Shown: piece by piece, positions 50,568 through 59,736 of the stretch | Layout: each line of letters opens with the position of its first letter | Position numbering within the stretch: position 1 is the first letter of the stretch | Assembly: GCA_017347465.1 (NCBI GenBank) | Contig: AP021858.1 | Span: 1,054,001-1,118,000 of the forward strand | Length of the DNA stretch: 64,000 nucleotides | From: Candidatus Nitrosymbiomonas proteolyticus | GTDB lineage: Bacteria > Armatimonadota > Fimbriimonadia > Fimbriimonadales > Fimbriimonadaceae | Direction of reading: 5' to 3' | Program-made: the position numbers and the translations under genes | The notes under the pieces: generated by a model | Told to the model about the DNA's origin: nothing | Seen by the model: the letters and a program-made list of their open reading frames with translations, nothing else | Databases searched by the model: none

Positions 50568-53219
50568 TCAAGCCCTCAGACGTTCTATGCCTTCAAGAAA
50601 GATGAGCCGAACTGCAGACGTGATGTGCTCGTGCTTCGCCAAGAACTCATTTCCTCTCTCGAATCCGAACGTCCACGCCAAACGGTCCAGCCTATCCGGG
50701 TTTTCCGGGACGATGTCAGTGGTCAAACCCAGCAAGGCCAAACGCTCTCGAAGGGTGAGCAGATGGCGCAGGCCTTCGGACAGCGCATCGAGTTCAACCG
50801 CGTTGATAAGTCGCGCTCTCGCCAGTTGACGCAGCCGATCGTCCAACCTGTGGAGCGTACCCGCCTCGGTGGCGGTGGGGTAGCGCATTTCGTGCAGGTG
50901 AACGAACCACTCGATGTCGCTCAGGCCCCCTACGCCCAACTTCACGTTCCTCGTTCGGTACTTCACCGTGACCCTCTCGGTCTCGATTCGCTTCTTCATG
51001 GCGAGGAGTTCTTGCAGCCGCTCCGGCGTGATCGGCAAGGCGTAGGCCGCCTTGACGACCAACTCGAACGCCCTGGACGATCCCCAAACGGTTCGGCACT
51101 CGCCCAGCGCAAACCTCTCCCACAGGTCCATCGCCGCGAGTTCGTAGGCCGAAAAGCCCTCGTAAGTTCGAACGAGCATTCCATGCCTGCCCTCGGGTCG
51201 AAGCCGGAGGTCGCAGTTCACGGGAATCCCGAACGAGCGCAACTCCCGCATTTCTCCCAAGAATGCTTGCGCCTGTTTTTCGTGCGCGCTTTCAGGTCCG
51301 GAGTCCTCCGCCAAGAACATCAGATCGAGATCGGAAACGAACCCGGCAGATTGATTGGCGTAGCTCCCCAGCGCCAAGACGTCGAACCCCGCGTTCAGCC
51401 GGCTCGCCACAGACCCCACTAGGCCGTCGTACACCCTCGATAAGGCATCCCAAACGGGGAAGTCGGGGGCCAATGTCCACTTGATCTTGAGCCTGTCGAT
51501 GCAGCGCCGGGCGGCGGCCGCGATCTCGGCGAGGGAACCCTCGCCTACCGACTTGAAGTCGAACGATTCGCAGTCCAAGTCCTCTTCGATCTCGCCACTC
51601 AGAATCGCCTCGGTCAGGCCGACGTCTCGAACGCAACTGTCGATCGCCGCGGGTGACGCCACCGCGATTCGCTCGACTCTGCGGAGGCTGTCCTTGTTCA
51701 CGAGCAGGCTCTCGTAGAAACGGTCGGAATCGGGAAGGGAGTCGAACCAGCGGGCAAGGTCCGCCTTGGCGCGCGACTGGCCCTCCAAGACCTGGCCGCG
51801 GGCGGAGTTCGAGTCGGACAGGGGGCTGAGAAGCGCGGCATATCCTTCGCGAACCCCGGCCCGGACCTGCTCGACCTGTTGATGCAAGTCCTCCCAGCTT
51901 CCGAACTCCATAACGGCCGCTAGCCGCTCGCGTGCTTGAGGGTGAGTGGGAAGGGAGTGCGTTTGGACGTCGCCTGCGAGTTGGCACCGGTGCTCGAGCT
52001 TGCGAAGGAACGTGTAGCCGCTGATGAGGTTAGCGGCGCGTTCCGGTGCGATCAGCCCGAGCCGCTCCATGTTTCGAAGCGCATCCAGGGTCGGGCGCTC
52101 TCTCACCTCGGGGACCTGGTGGCCCAAGATGAGTTGAAGGATCTGGGTGGCGAACTCCACATCGCGGATGCCTCCTGGCCCGCGTTTGAGGTCGTCCGGC
52201 CCGGCGTGAGTCTCTACGCGAGTCCTCATCGAGACGATCTCAGAGAGCCTCGCTGTGCTCCAACCGTGGCCGAAGCAATACTCCGCCCTCATTCCTTCCC
52301 ATCGAAGTTTGAGTTCTTCGGGGCCGAAAACCGCGCGAGACCGGATCAGCGCCTGCAGCTCCCAGGTCTCGGCGTGCGACCGGTAGTAACTCTCAATCGA
52401 GCGCATGGAGGCCACCAGCGGCCCAGATCGGCCGTACGGGCGCAAACGCAGGTCGACCCGATACAATGCGCCGCGCCCCATCCGATCGGCAAGGGCGCGG
52501 TTGAGCATCTCGCAGGTCTTGGAAAGCTCGGCCTCCGCCGAGGGTTCGAGACCGTCCGGGCACACATACACTAGGTCGACGTCCGAACTGTAATTGAGTT
52601 CTTCGCCCCCCAGCTTTCCCATCGCGACGACCATGAGGTCTGGGGAGGGGCCCGAATCCTGATCCTGGGAGCCGCGCGCCTGCCGCGTGGCGGCCTCGAA
52701 CGCAAGTCGAATGAGAGCGTCGGCCAGGTGGGATAGCCCTCGCCAAATCTCCTCTTGCCCTCGAATCCCTGCGAGGTCGCTCACGGTGAGAGGCAAGAGG
52801 GTCTTCTGCTTCAAGAAGCGCAGGCGGTCGAGGGTGTGGGAGTAGCTGGTGGAACTCGAAGCGAGGCGCCTTCCTTCTGCGAGCAGCTCCACGGTGTTCG
52901 GGACCTGCTGCAAGACGCGGGGGTCCGTGAGCAAAGTCGCAAGCTCGGGGTTCTGAATCACAGCGTCGGCAAGAGGCTGGCTCGCGCCAAGGAGCAACAT
53001 GACAAGGGGCGTCAGTTGAGGAGTGGAGAGGAGGTGAGCGAGGTGCTCGTGCGGGTTCGAAGTCGCTCGAAGCCATCGTTCGAGGTTGCGCGCCGCCTGA
53101 TCGGGGTCCGGGCACCTCTCGAACGACCTCGCAAAGAACTCCTGCAAATCCGAATGCGTCAGGCTCTCCAATCGGGCCCTGACCTTCGATGCCGCTTCTT
53201 CGTCCTGGAAAGTCGCCAC
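50568..53219 (-). CDS. glnE: glutamine synthetase adenylyltransferase / deadenylylase
   Basis: GlnE adenylylates and deadenylylates glutamine synthetase in response to nitrogen status. The 883-residue protein has two nucleotidyltransferase domains: the first with AMGKLGGEELNYSSDVDLVYV (catalytic Asp pair at 213/215), the second with ALGSYANQSAGFVSDLDLMF, each followed by a helical region (RGPGGIRDVEFATQ and LGVGGLSDIEWFVH). It is shorter than E. coli GlnE (946). The start is GTG. glnA and glnB are not in the window. plsY follows directly. Confidence 0.9.
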   Translation of the reverse strand: MATFQDEEAASKVRARLESLTHSDLQEFFARSFERCPDPDQAARNLERWLRATSNPHEHLAHLLSTPQLTPLVMLLLGASQPLADAVIQNPELATLLTDPRVLQQVPNTVELLAEGRRLASSSTSYSHTLDRLRFLKQKTLLPLTVSDLAGIRGQEEIWRGLSHLADALIRLAFEAATRQARGSQDQDSGPSPDLMVVAMGKLGGEELNYSSDVDLVYVCPDGLEPSAEAELSKTCEMLNRALADRMGRGALYRVDLRLRPYGRSGPLVASMRSIESYYRSHAETWELQALIRSRAVFGPEELKLRWEGMRAEYCFGHGWSTARLSEIVSMRTRVETHAGPDDLKRGPGGIRDVEFATQILQLILGHQVPEVRERPTLDALRNMERLGLIAPERAANLISGYTFLRKLEHRCQLAGDVQTHSLPTHPQARERLAAVMEFGSWEDLHQQVEQVRAGVREGYAALLSPLSDSNSARGQVLEGQSRAKADLARWFDSLPDSDRFYESLLVNKDSLRRVERIAVASPAAIDSCVRDVGLTEAILSGEIEEDLDCESFDFKSVGEGSLAEIAAAARRCIDRLKIKWTLAPDFPVWDALSRVYDGLVGSVASRLNAGFDVLALGSYANQSAGFVSDLDLMFLAEDSGPESAHEKQAQAFLGEMRELRSFGIPVNCDLRLRPEGRHGMLVRTYEGFSAYELAAMDLWERFALGECRTVWGSSRAFELVVKAAYALPITPERLQELLAMKKRIETERVTVKYRTRNVKLGVGGLSDIEWFVHLHEMRYPTATEAGTLHRLDDRLRQLARARLINAVELDALSEGLRHLLTLRERLALLGLTTDIVPENPDRLDRLAWTFGFERGNEFLAKHEHITSAVRLIFLEGIERLRA

Positions 53220-53243
53220 TGCGATGAGTCCATGCTACACGAA

Positions 53244-54008
53244 TCAAGCCTTCGGTTGGTGAGGCAGCCGCCTTTGACTCCCCCTGGCTGAAGGCCCAAT
53301 TGGAGCATCCGGGCTCGATAGGTTGCCTGCTTGGTACCACGCGCAGAGGTCGGTGAGTTGGCAGCGGTTGCACAGCGGGCGAGGGGCCTTGCAGACTGTC
53401 CGGCCGTGTTGGATCAAGACCACGTGAAAGCGAAACGCGAGGTCCGGGGGGACGAGGTCGAGAAGCGCGTCGTGGGCCTTGGCTTCGCCGAGCGACTTCT
53501 CGATCAGGCCGAGGCGCCAACTGACCCGAAAGACGTGGGTATCTACCGGAATCGCCGGCATCTCCAAAGCGAAGCAGAGAACGATCGAGGCAGTTTTCGG
53601 TCCCACGCCCGGAAGCGAAGTGAGCCACTTCCTCGCTTCGAGCATGGGCATTCCGCGCAGGTTCTCAAGGGTGTAGTCCCCGTTCCGCTCCGCGATTTCT
53701 CGCAGCGCTCCCTGAATACTCCGCGCTTTCTGGTTGGCGAGCCCGGCGGCCCGAATCGTGTCTCGGAGTTCTTCCGGGTCGGCGGCGACGACTTTGGACC
53801 AAGTCGGAAAGCGCGCCCGCATTCGGTCGAATGCCGGAAACGCGTTGGCGTCGGCCGTATGCTGCGTGAGGATGCAACTGACGAGTTCGCTTACGGGGTC
53901 GTAGGTGGGCCGGGAGAGGCGGGCGCCGTAGTCCGATTCGAGCCTCGCGACGAGATCGCGAACCTGGCCCTCGTTCCAGCCCGAGCCCTTTCGCCTCTCG
54001 CGTCTCAT
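53244..54008 (-). CDS. nth: endonuclease III
   Basis: Nth is a base-excision-repair glycosylase/AP lyase for oxidised pyrimidines. The 254-residue protein has the helix-hairpin-helix LTSLPGVGPKTASIVLCFAL with the catalytic Lys, the Asp in PVDTHVFRV and a C-terminal 4Fe-4S cluster (C-x6-C-x2-C-x5-C, CKAPRPLCNRCQLTDLC). N- and C-terminal extensions of about 15 and 30 residues are present. TATGCT (54017-54022) ends eight bases before the ATG. Confidence 0.93.
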   Translation of the reverse strand: MRRERRKGSGWNEGQVRDLVARLESDYGARLSRPTYDPVSELVSCILTQHTADANAFPAFDRMRARFPTWSKVVAADPEELRDTIRAAGLANQKARSIQGALREIAERNGDYTLENLRGMPMLEARKWLTSLPGVGPKTASIVLCFALEMPAIPVDTHVFRVSWRLGLIEKSLGEAKAHDALLDLVPPDLAFRFHVVLIQHGRTVCKAPRPLCNRCQLTDLCAWYQAGNLSSPDAPIGPSARGSQRRLPHQPKA

Positions 54009-54051
54009 CCCGCACGAGCATACTCAAAGGCGATGTGCCAGAATGGGCTAC

Positions 54052-54459
54052 ATGAAGGCGCTCGTGGGATTTGCCCTGTTCGTTTCTCTCCTGCTGGCCG
54101 GGTGCGCGGGGAACAAGCTCGTCGGCACTTGGGACGCCACCGGCGGCCCTGTTGCCATGAAGTACACCTTCGGCTCGGATGGGTCGATGAAGGTACTGGT
54201 CTCGCTTCCTCTCCCCACGGGGACTGCGGAGTTCACTGCGGTCGGCAAATACACGGTCGATGGCGACAGCGTGACGACGGTCGGCGAGTCGGTATCCGTG
54301 AAGGGCGTAACCGGAGGGCTCGTGGACATGATCAAGGCTGAAGCCGAAAAGGAACTCAAGAAAGAGGTCAAGTCGAAGATCACTTGGGAGTCCAACGACC
54401 GGTTCACTCTCGACATGGACGGGCAGGTCGTCACTTTCAACCGGGTCAAGCAGCAGTAG
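54052..54459 (+). CDS. small lipoprotein of unknown function
   Basis: A 135-residue lipoprotein with a signal peptide and lipobox LLLAGC (Cys near 18). The mature part is beta-rich (KLVGTWDATGGPVAMKYTFGSDGSM, EFTAVGKYTVDGDSVT) and resembles the fold of small lipocalin-like or META-type proteins that begin with a GTWD strand. An ATG nine bases upstream is possible, but CAGAAT (54039-54044) ends seven bases before the 54052 ATG. The gene diverges from nth and is followed by galE 16 bases later. Confidence 0.62.
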   Translation: MKALVGFALFVSLLLAGCAGNKLVGTWDATGGPVAMKYTFGSDGSMKVLVSLPLPTGTAEFTAVGKYTVDGDSVTTVGESVSVKGVTGGLVDMIKAEAEKELKKEVKSKITWESNDRFTLDMDGQVVTFNRVKQQ

Positions 54460-54475
54460 GCGGGCGTTGAACCCC

Positions 54476-55456
54476 ATGCGCGTTCTCGTCACAGGCGGTG
54501 CCGGTTACATCGGTTCCGTGGTCACCGAATTGCTCGCCGACTCGGGGCATTCGGTAGCCGTGTTTGATGACCTTCGCTATGGCCATCGCGAAGCGGTGCA
54601 TCCCTCGGCGACGCTGATCGTAGGCGACTTGCTCGACGCTCCCGCGCTCGATTCGGCGTTCGAGAGTGGCGGCTTTGAAGCGGTGGTCCACCTTGCGGCC
54701 GAATCGAAGGTCGAAGAGTCCGTCCGGGACCCCTCGCTGTTTTACGAGGTGAACGCACGGGGGACGGCCAACCTCCTGGATGCGATGGCTCGGCACGGCG
54801 CGCGCAAGATCGTCTTCTCGTCCACGGCCTCGGTCTATGGCGAGCCGAAGACCACTCCGATCCACGAGGGCTTTCCGATCCAGCCGATCAACCCTTATGG
54901 CGCATCCAAGCATCTTTGCGAGCGGCTGCTGCGCTTGGCCTCTCACGCGGGACTTCAGCACGTTTCCTTGCGGTATTTCAACGCGTGCGGCGCTTCGACC
55001 CGATATGGCGAGTGGCGCGAACAGGAGACTCACATCATCCCGATCCTGTTCGATGCCGTGCAGGGTCGAAGGGCGAGCTTCACGCTGTTTGGCGACGACT
55101 ATCCCACGCCCGACGGAACTTGCGTGCGGGATTACATCCATGTTCTCGACATCGCCCAGGCGCATATCCACGCGCTGGGGCGGTTGGGCGATCTCCCGAG
55201 CGCGGTCTACAACGTCGGCGTCGGGCGGGGTTACTCGAATCGCGAGGTGATCGAGTCGGTCCGAAGGGTGTCGGGAATGCCGTTGGACTATTCCGTCGGA
55301 CCCCGTAGATCGGGCGACCCCGCTGCGCTGATCGCAGACGCCTCGAAGATTCGCGACGAGCTCGGTTGGGAACCCCAGTTCCAGGACCTCGATTCCATGG
55401 TTCGATCGGCCTGGGAATGGCGACTTCGGTTTCCCAACGGGTACGCCTCGTCATAA
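54476..55456 (+). CDS. galE: UDP-glucose 4-epimerase
   Basis: GalE interconverts UDP-glucose and UDP-galactose. The 326-residue short-chain dehydrogenase has the NAD motif VTGGAGYIGS (5-14), Ser/Thr near 116 (FSSTASVYGE) and the catalytic pair Tyr141/Lys145 (PYGASKH). The region HIIPILFDAVQGRRASFTLFGDDYPTPDGTCVRDYIHVLD is highly typical of GalE. The ATG at 54476 gives the canonical start. It opens a run of nucleotide-sugar genes. Confidence 0.93.
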   Translation: MRVLVTGGAGYIGSVVTELLADSGHSVAVFDDLRYGHREAVHPSATLIVGDLLDAPALDSAFESGGFEAVVHLAAESKVEESVRDPSLFYEVNARGTANLLDAMARHGARKIVFSSTASVYGEPKTTPIHEGFPIQPINPYGASKHLCERLLRLASHAGLQHVSLRYFNACGASTRYGEWREQETHIIPILFDAVQGRRASFTLFGDDYPTPDGTCVRDYIHVLDIAQAHIHALGRLGDLPSAVYNVGVGRGYSNREVIESVRRVSGMPLDYSVGPRRSGDPAALIADASKIRDELGWEPQFQDLDSMVRSAWEWRLRFPNGYASS

Positions 55457-55463
55457 TCTGTCC

Positions 55464-56525
55464 ATGAACCGAGTGGCCGTCATCATGGCCGGGGGGTCGG
55501 GCGAGCGGTTTTGGCCAGCCTCCCGATTGCGCCGCCCCAAGCAGCTTTTGCGGCTCGCTGATTCCGAGAGGACGCTCTTGGAGCAGGCCGTTGCGAGGAT
55601 CGCGCCGCTCGTCGGTCCTGAAAACGTGATCATAGCCACCGGCGCGCCGATCCGGGACGCGATCGTCGAGGCGAACCTGGTTCCTGAGGCCAACGTGTGG
55701 GCCGAGCCTTCGAAGAAGAACACACTGGGTTGCCTTTCTTGGGCCGCCGCAAACTTTGAGGCTGGCGGCAAGAACCCTACTTGGGCCGTGCTGACCGCCG
55801 ACCACAGCATCTCCGACGAAGAAGCGTTTCGGAAGTGCGTCGAGATCGCTTTTTCCGCCGCGGAGCAGACTGGGGGCTTGGTGACGCTCGGGATCCCTCC
55901 TTCGAGGCCCGACACGGGATTCGGCTATATCGAGGTGGGGGAGACTGTGGGCCCGGGCGTCTCGAATGTCGCGCGGTTTCACGAAAAGCCGGACGAGATC
56001 ACTGCGCGGGAATACCTTCGAGCTGGCCGGTTTCTTTGGAACAGCGGGATGTTCTTCTGGACGCAGGACGCATTTCTGAGGGAGCTCAACGCGCATCGAC
56101 CGGGAGTATTCGGGCTCATTCGAGCGCTCGCGGAGGCGATCCGCGCGGGCGATGGCGCGAGGGCGGCCGAGGTCTTCGAGGCGCACCCTTCCGAGTCCGT
56201 CGATTACGCACTGATGGAGAACACCCGGTCGGCCTACGTCGTAAGGGCGACCTTTGGGTGGGACGACTTGGGCGCGTGGGACTCGCTGCGAAGGTCATTG
56301 CCGCTCGATTCAGCGGGCAACGCCTTCGTGGGAGATGTTCTGAGCCTTGAATCCCGCAACAACGTCGTCTATGCCGAGATCGAGGGTCTCAAGGTTTGCC
56401 TTCTGGGGGTGGAGGACCTCGTCCTCGCCGTGACTCCCGACGCGCTTCTCTTGACGACGGCGCAACGGTCGCAGGACGTGCGCAAGATCGTCGAGGAACT
56501 CAAGAAGCGCGGCGGTCCTGTTTGA
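55464..56525 (+). CDS. manC: mannose-1-phosphate guanylyltransferase
   Basis: This enzyme makes GDP-mannose from mannose 1-phosphate and GTP. The 353-residue protein has the nucleotide-binding signature IMAGGSGERFWPASRLRRPKQLL, the ENVIIATG block, VLTADHSISDEEAF, RFHEKPD and WNSGMFFW. It lacks the phosphomannose-isomerase cupin of long ManC forms. It lies seven bases after galE. Convergent with the exosortase-associated gene (three-base gap). Confidence 0.9.
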   Translation: MNRVAVIMAGGSGERFWPASRLRRPKQLLRLADSERTLLEQAVARIAPLVGPENVIIATGAPIRDAIVEANLVPEANVWAEPSKKNTLGCLSWAAANFEAGGKNPTWAVLTADHSISDEEAFRKCVEIAFSAAEQTGGLVTLGIPPSRPDTGFGYIEVGETVGPGVSNVARFHEKPDEITAREYLRAGRFLWNSGMFFWTQDAFLRELNAHRPGVFGLIRALAEAIRAGDGARAAEVFEAHPSESVDYALMENTRSAYVVRATFGWDDLGAWDSLRRSLPLDSAGNAFVGDVLSLESRNNVVYAEIEGLKVCLLGVEDLVLAVTPDALLLTTAQRSQDVRKIVEELKKRGGPV

Positions 56526-56528
56526 CCC

Positions 56529-57176
56529 TTAGAAGTACCCGTCGCTGGTGTCGTACGCGGTGTCGAGGTACTCGGCGATGAACTGCTTGAGCTCCTCGAC
56601 TGTGCAATCGGCGTGGCGCGGGATGACCCGGTAGAAAACGCCGTCCACGTCCTTACTCCCGAAAAGCTCCTGCTTGAACATGTCCCACTTGACGCCGTTC
56701 GTGCTTGGGTAGAACCCGCCAGGGCCGCGATAGAAGAATGCCGCGAGCTGTCCTCGCCGCGCACCGTCCATTTCTGTGATCGTGATCGGGACTTTGCCGC
56801 GCGTCTTGGTTTCGACGTTCTCCGTGTGCTGTTTGGAGAGCACCCAGCCTTGGCCTGAGAAGCAAACCCGCGGGTCGTGGAAGCTGGCGCGGCTCTGGCT
56901 CGCGATTAGGACCATATCGAACCCCTTCGCGGCGTCGAGATACAGCCGACAGACGATGCCGTAGGGCACGAGCAACTCGTAGGTTCGGTCGTCCATCCGG
57001 TAGGACTGGGCGGGATTCTCCGTACCGGGAAGGAAGATGAACTTCCCCACCTTCGTGGGGGCTTTCTGCTCCATCCATTCCTCGGTCTTGCTCGGCCGCT
57101 TGACCGTCACAGCCGAGATGTTGATCGCAATGCCCGCGACAAGCAATAGAGCGCCGGCGATGTACGCACGAGTCAT
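56529..57176 (-). CDS. EpsI-family exosortase-associated protein
   Basis: A 215-residue protein with an N-terminal membrane helix (about 4-20, AYIAGALLLVAGIAINISAV) and an extracytoplasmic domain containing HDPRVCFSGQGW, a match to the HSPxxCxPGxGW-type motif of the EpsI/DUF3485 family, and the ending EYLDTAYDTSDGYF. EpsI proteins accompany exosortases and are thought to work in polysaccharide export or sorting. The ATG overlaps the exosortase stop by one base. The Cys of the motif is present. Confidence 0.82.
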   Translation of the reverse strand: MTRAYIAGALLLVAGIAINISAVTVKRPSKTEEWMEQKAPTKVGKFIFLPGTENPAQSYRMDDRTYELLVPYGIVCRLYLDAAKGFDMVLIASQSRASFHDPRVCFSGQGWVLSKQHTENVETKTRGKVPITITEMDGARRGQLAAFFYRGPGGFYPSTNGVKWDMFKQELFGSKDVDGVFYRVIPRHADCTVEELKQFIAEYLDTAYDTSDGYF

Positions 57177-58087
57177 CAATCCTTCCATCCGAGACCTCTT
57201 GCTATTTTGAATAGGATAAAGAAACAGATCGCCAGCGTGATATAGCCGCTGTAATCGTGGAACGCCATTCCAGCGTCGTGGCCGTAGTTCTCGCCGACCA
57301 GCCCGATCAGGGCGATCCGGAGGCCGTTGATGAAGATGCACAGGGGCAGGATCACGGCGAACATCACCAGGTTCGCCCACCACCTGAGCCCGCCGATCAG
57401 AACGAAGAAGACCGTAAAGGCCGTAACGGCGACGATCAGTTTGAGGCCGCTGCACGGCACGCCGACATCGAGAACGAAGTTGTTCAGATAAATCGTGGTC
57501 GTTCCCGTGTCCATGAACGGCTGGAAGCCCGCGAGTTGGAGCATTTGGAACGACGCTTTGGTCGAAAGAATCTGCAGCGGGTTGGTGTAGACGTCGATGG
57601 CGAAGGTCCAGAGCGGCAGGGCAAAGCCCAAATACAGCACGGGGAGGCTGAGCGCGACCATCCACCGCCATCCGGCGACCAGCCAGATCGTGGCGAGAAT
57701 CACCATCATCAAACAGATCGAGAGGATCAACAAGATGTCGGCCGCGAACGCCGCTCGTGTCAGCACGAGGAGCCCTGCGAGCGGGATCAAGGCCACCCAG
57801 CCCGGCTTCACGGGAATGGTCTTTAGCCGGGGCCACCATCGGTAGATGATGAAGATGGAGATGATAGGAACCAGGAATCCGTGGCTGAAGTACCCGTCCT
57901 CGCTGTCCCAAAGATCGAGCAGATTCCGGAAGAGAGTCCAGAACAGCGCCGTGACCCCCAACGCGGCAATCAGGCCCGGCCAAAACGCCTTGGAACTCAC
58001 GATGGTCTTCGTGAATGCCATGACTTGCTCGGGCACCGAAAGTCGGGGCGCCGTCGGCTCTGACTCAAGAGGCGTTGTGTTCGCCAT
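57176..58087 (-). CDS. exosortase (archaeosortase/exosortase family)
   Basis: A 303-residue membrane protein with about eight helices and the three catalytic blocks of the family: GVPCSGLKLIVAVTAF with the nucleophile Cys, NGLRIALIGLVGENYG with Arg, and HDYSGYI with His. Exosortases recognise PEP-CTERM-like tails at protein C-termini and are linked to exopolysaccharide synthesis. The ATG at 58087 has a GGAAGGAAG ribosome-binding site. It is coupled to EpsI downstream and surrounded by nucleotide-sugar genes. Confidence 0.9.
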   Translation of the reverse strand: MANTTPLESEPTAPRLSVPEQVMAFTKTIVSSKAFWPGLIAALGVTALFWTLFRNLLDLWDSEDGYFSHGFLVPIISIFIIYRWWPRLKTIPVKPGWVALIPLAGLLVLTRAAFAADILLILSICLMMVILATIWLVAGWRWMVALSLPVLYLGFALPLWTFAIDVYTNPLQILSTKASFQMLQLAGFQPFMDTGTTTIYLNNFVLDVGVPCSGLKLIVAVTAFTVFFVLIGGLRWWANLVMFAVILPLCIFINGLRIALIGLVGENYGHDAGMAFHDYSGYITLAICFFILFKIARGLGWKD

Positions 58088-58233
58088 CGTTGTTCTTCCT
58101 TCCACCAGATCGCTTCGAATGCAAGATCGGGGCCAAATCCCACCCCCCGACCTGAAAAGTCTACTTTACCTTTGCCTGTGCTTCCCCAATCCTACGCTTT
58201 CAACTCCCCAAAGATTCGCCAACCCTGTTTGGG

Positions 58234-58239
58234 TACAAT
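58234..58239 (+). promoter_or_regulatory. putative -10 box (TACAAT) of the rfbC-rfbB-rfbA operon
   Basis: GGGTACAATCC ending ten bases before the rfbC ATG. It suggests a leader of about four bases. No clear -35 element or ribosome-binding site is seen. Confidence 0.45.
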
Positions 58240-58249
58240 CCCGCCGTCC

Positions 58250-58711
58250 ATGGAGTCCCTCGCGCCCCTACCTGGCGTCTTGATCAAACCCCTGAGCAAG
58301 TTTGCGGACTCGCGCGGTTGGCTTACCGAGCTTTTCCGCGACGACGAACTTCCCGAAGGATTCCGTCCGGTGATGGGATACCTCAGCGTCACTCATCCGA
58401 ACGTCGCGCGCGGCCCTCACGAACATGAACGCCAAACGGACGGCTTCGCGTTCCTTTCGGGGCGTTTCGAACTCGTGTTGTGGGAGAACCGCAGCGGGCT
58501 TCAACCGAATGAGTTCCGGCTGATCGTAGGCGAGGAGAACCCGGTGTTCGTTTGGGTGCCGCCTGGGGTGGTTCACGCCTATCGCAATGTCGGCGAAACC
58601 GAAGCCTTCGTACTCAATTTCCCCGATCAACTGTACGCGGGCTGGGGAAAGGCCGAGCCTGTCGACGAGATCCGGCATGAGGCCGATCCGGAGTCGCCGT
58701 TCCAACTATGA
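58250..58711 (+). CDS. rfbC: dTDP-4-dehydrorhamnose 3,5-epimerase-like cupin
   Basis: A 153-residue cupin of the RmlC family, shorter than the usual 175-185 residues. It begins LPGVLIKPLSKFADSRGWLTELFRDDEL and has GPHEHERQTDGFAFLSGRFELVLWENRSG and VWVPPGVVHAYRNVGETEAFVLNF. The usual VRGLHYQ is ARGPHEH and the catalytic Tyr region is shortened, so it may act on a related sugar or be a non-canonical epimerase. It is coupled to rfbB (ATGA). The start at 58250 fits the family. Confidence 0.75.
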   Translation: MESLAPLPGVLIKPLSKFADSRGWLTELFRDDELPEGFRPVMGYLSVTHPNVARGPHEHERQTDGFAFLSGRFELVLWENRSGLQPNEFRLIVGEENPVFVWVPPGVVHAYRNVGETEAFVLNFPDQLYAGWGKAEPVDEIRHEADPESPFQL

Positions 58712-59736
58712 ACTTACTCGTGGCCGGCGGAGCAGGGTTTATCGGGTCGCACTTTGCCCGCATGGCGCTGGAAAAATGGACGGACGCGCGGGTGATCGTC
58801 TTCGACGCGCTCACCTACGCAGGCAACCTCGATAACCTCAAGGACCTCTGGGCGCACCCAAGGTTCGCCTTCCATGCAGGCAAGGTCCAAGACAGTACGG
58901 CGGTCGAAGGCACGATTCGCGCCGAGAGGATCACCCATGTCGTCAACTTTGCCGCCGAGTCGCACAACGACCGCTCGCTGCTCGACCCCGGCGCGTTCAT
59001 TCAAACCGACGTGTTCGGTGTGTTCGTCCTCCTCGAAGCCGTCAGGCGGCACGGCGTCGAGCGGTTGGTTCACGTCAGCACCGATGAGGTCTACGGCTCG
59101 ATCGACGCCGGGCAGTTCACCGAGCAGAGCCCGCTCGAACCCAACACCCCCTACAGCGCGAGTAAGGCCGGAGGCGATCTCCTCTGCCGCGCGTTTCGAG
59201 TGTCGTTCGATGCGCCGGTCATCGTGACAAGGGGGGGCAATACCTATGGACCCTACCAGTACCCCGAGAAACTGATCCCCTTCTTCGCCACGAGGCTGAT
59301 CGAAGGAAAGAAGGTCCCGCTCTACGGCGACGGCAACCAGGTGCGGCAATGGATTCACGCCCGCGACCACGCCGCAGGGGTGATGGCTGCGCTGGAACAC
59401 GGGGAGTTGGGCGAGGTCTATAACGTCGCCGACAGCAACGAACGCAGCAATCGCGAGGTGGTGAGGGTCCTTCTCGAAGAGACGGGCCGAGGTGAGGAAC
59501 TCGTGAAGCCGATTCCCGATCCGCGCGGCGCGGCGCACGACAAACGGTATTCGATGGACGGTCAGAAGCTGCGCGCGCTCGGATGGCGTCCCGAAATGCC
59601 GTTCGAAGAGTCGCTTCGGGAGACGGTTCGGTGGTATCTCGCCAACGAGGGATGGTGGCGGCCGATCGCGGAAGACCCGAAGTATCGGGAGTTTGTTCGG
59701 CAATACTACGGCCCGACGCTCGGAGACGACCTATGA
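58708..59736 (+). CDS. rfbB: dTDP-glucose 4,6-dehydratase
   Basis: RfbB converts dTDP-glucose to dTDP-4-keto-6-deoxyglucose. The 342-residue protein has VAGGAGFIGSHF (5-16), the catalytic trio Thr125-Asp126-Glu127 (VHVSTDEVYGS) and Tyr149/Lys153 (PYSASKAGGD). RGGNTYGPYQYPEKLIPFF is the family signature. It overlaps rfbC and rfbA by four bases each. Confidence 0.94.
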   Translation: MNLLVAGGAGFIGSHFARMALEKWTDARVIVFDALTYAGNLDNLKDLWAHPRFAFHAGKVQDSTAVEGTIRAERITHVVNFAAESHNDRSLLDPGAFIQTDVFGVFVLLEAVRRHGVERLVHVSTDEVYGSIDAGQFTEQSPLEPNTPYSASKAGGDLLCRAFRVSFDAPVIVTRGGNTYGPYQYPEKLIPFFATRLIEGKKVPLYGDGNQVRQWIHARDHAAGVMAALEHGELGEVYNVADSNERSNREVVRVLLEETGRGEELVKPIPDPRGAAHDKRYSMDGQKLRALGWRPEMPFEESLRETVRWYLANEGWWRPIAEDPKYREFVRQYYGPTLGDDL

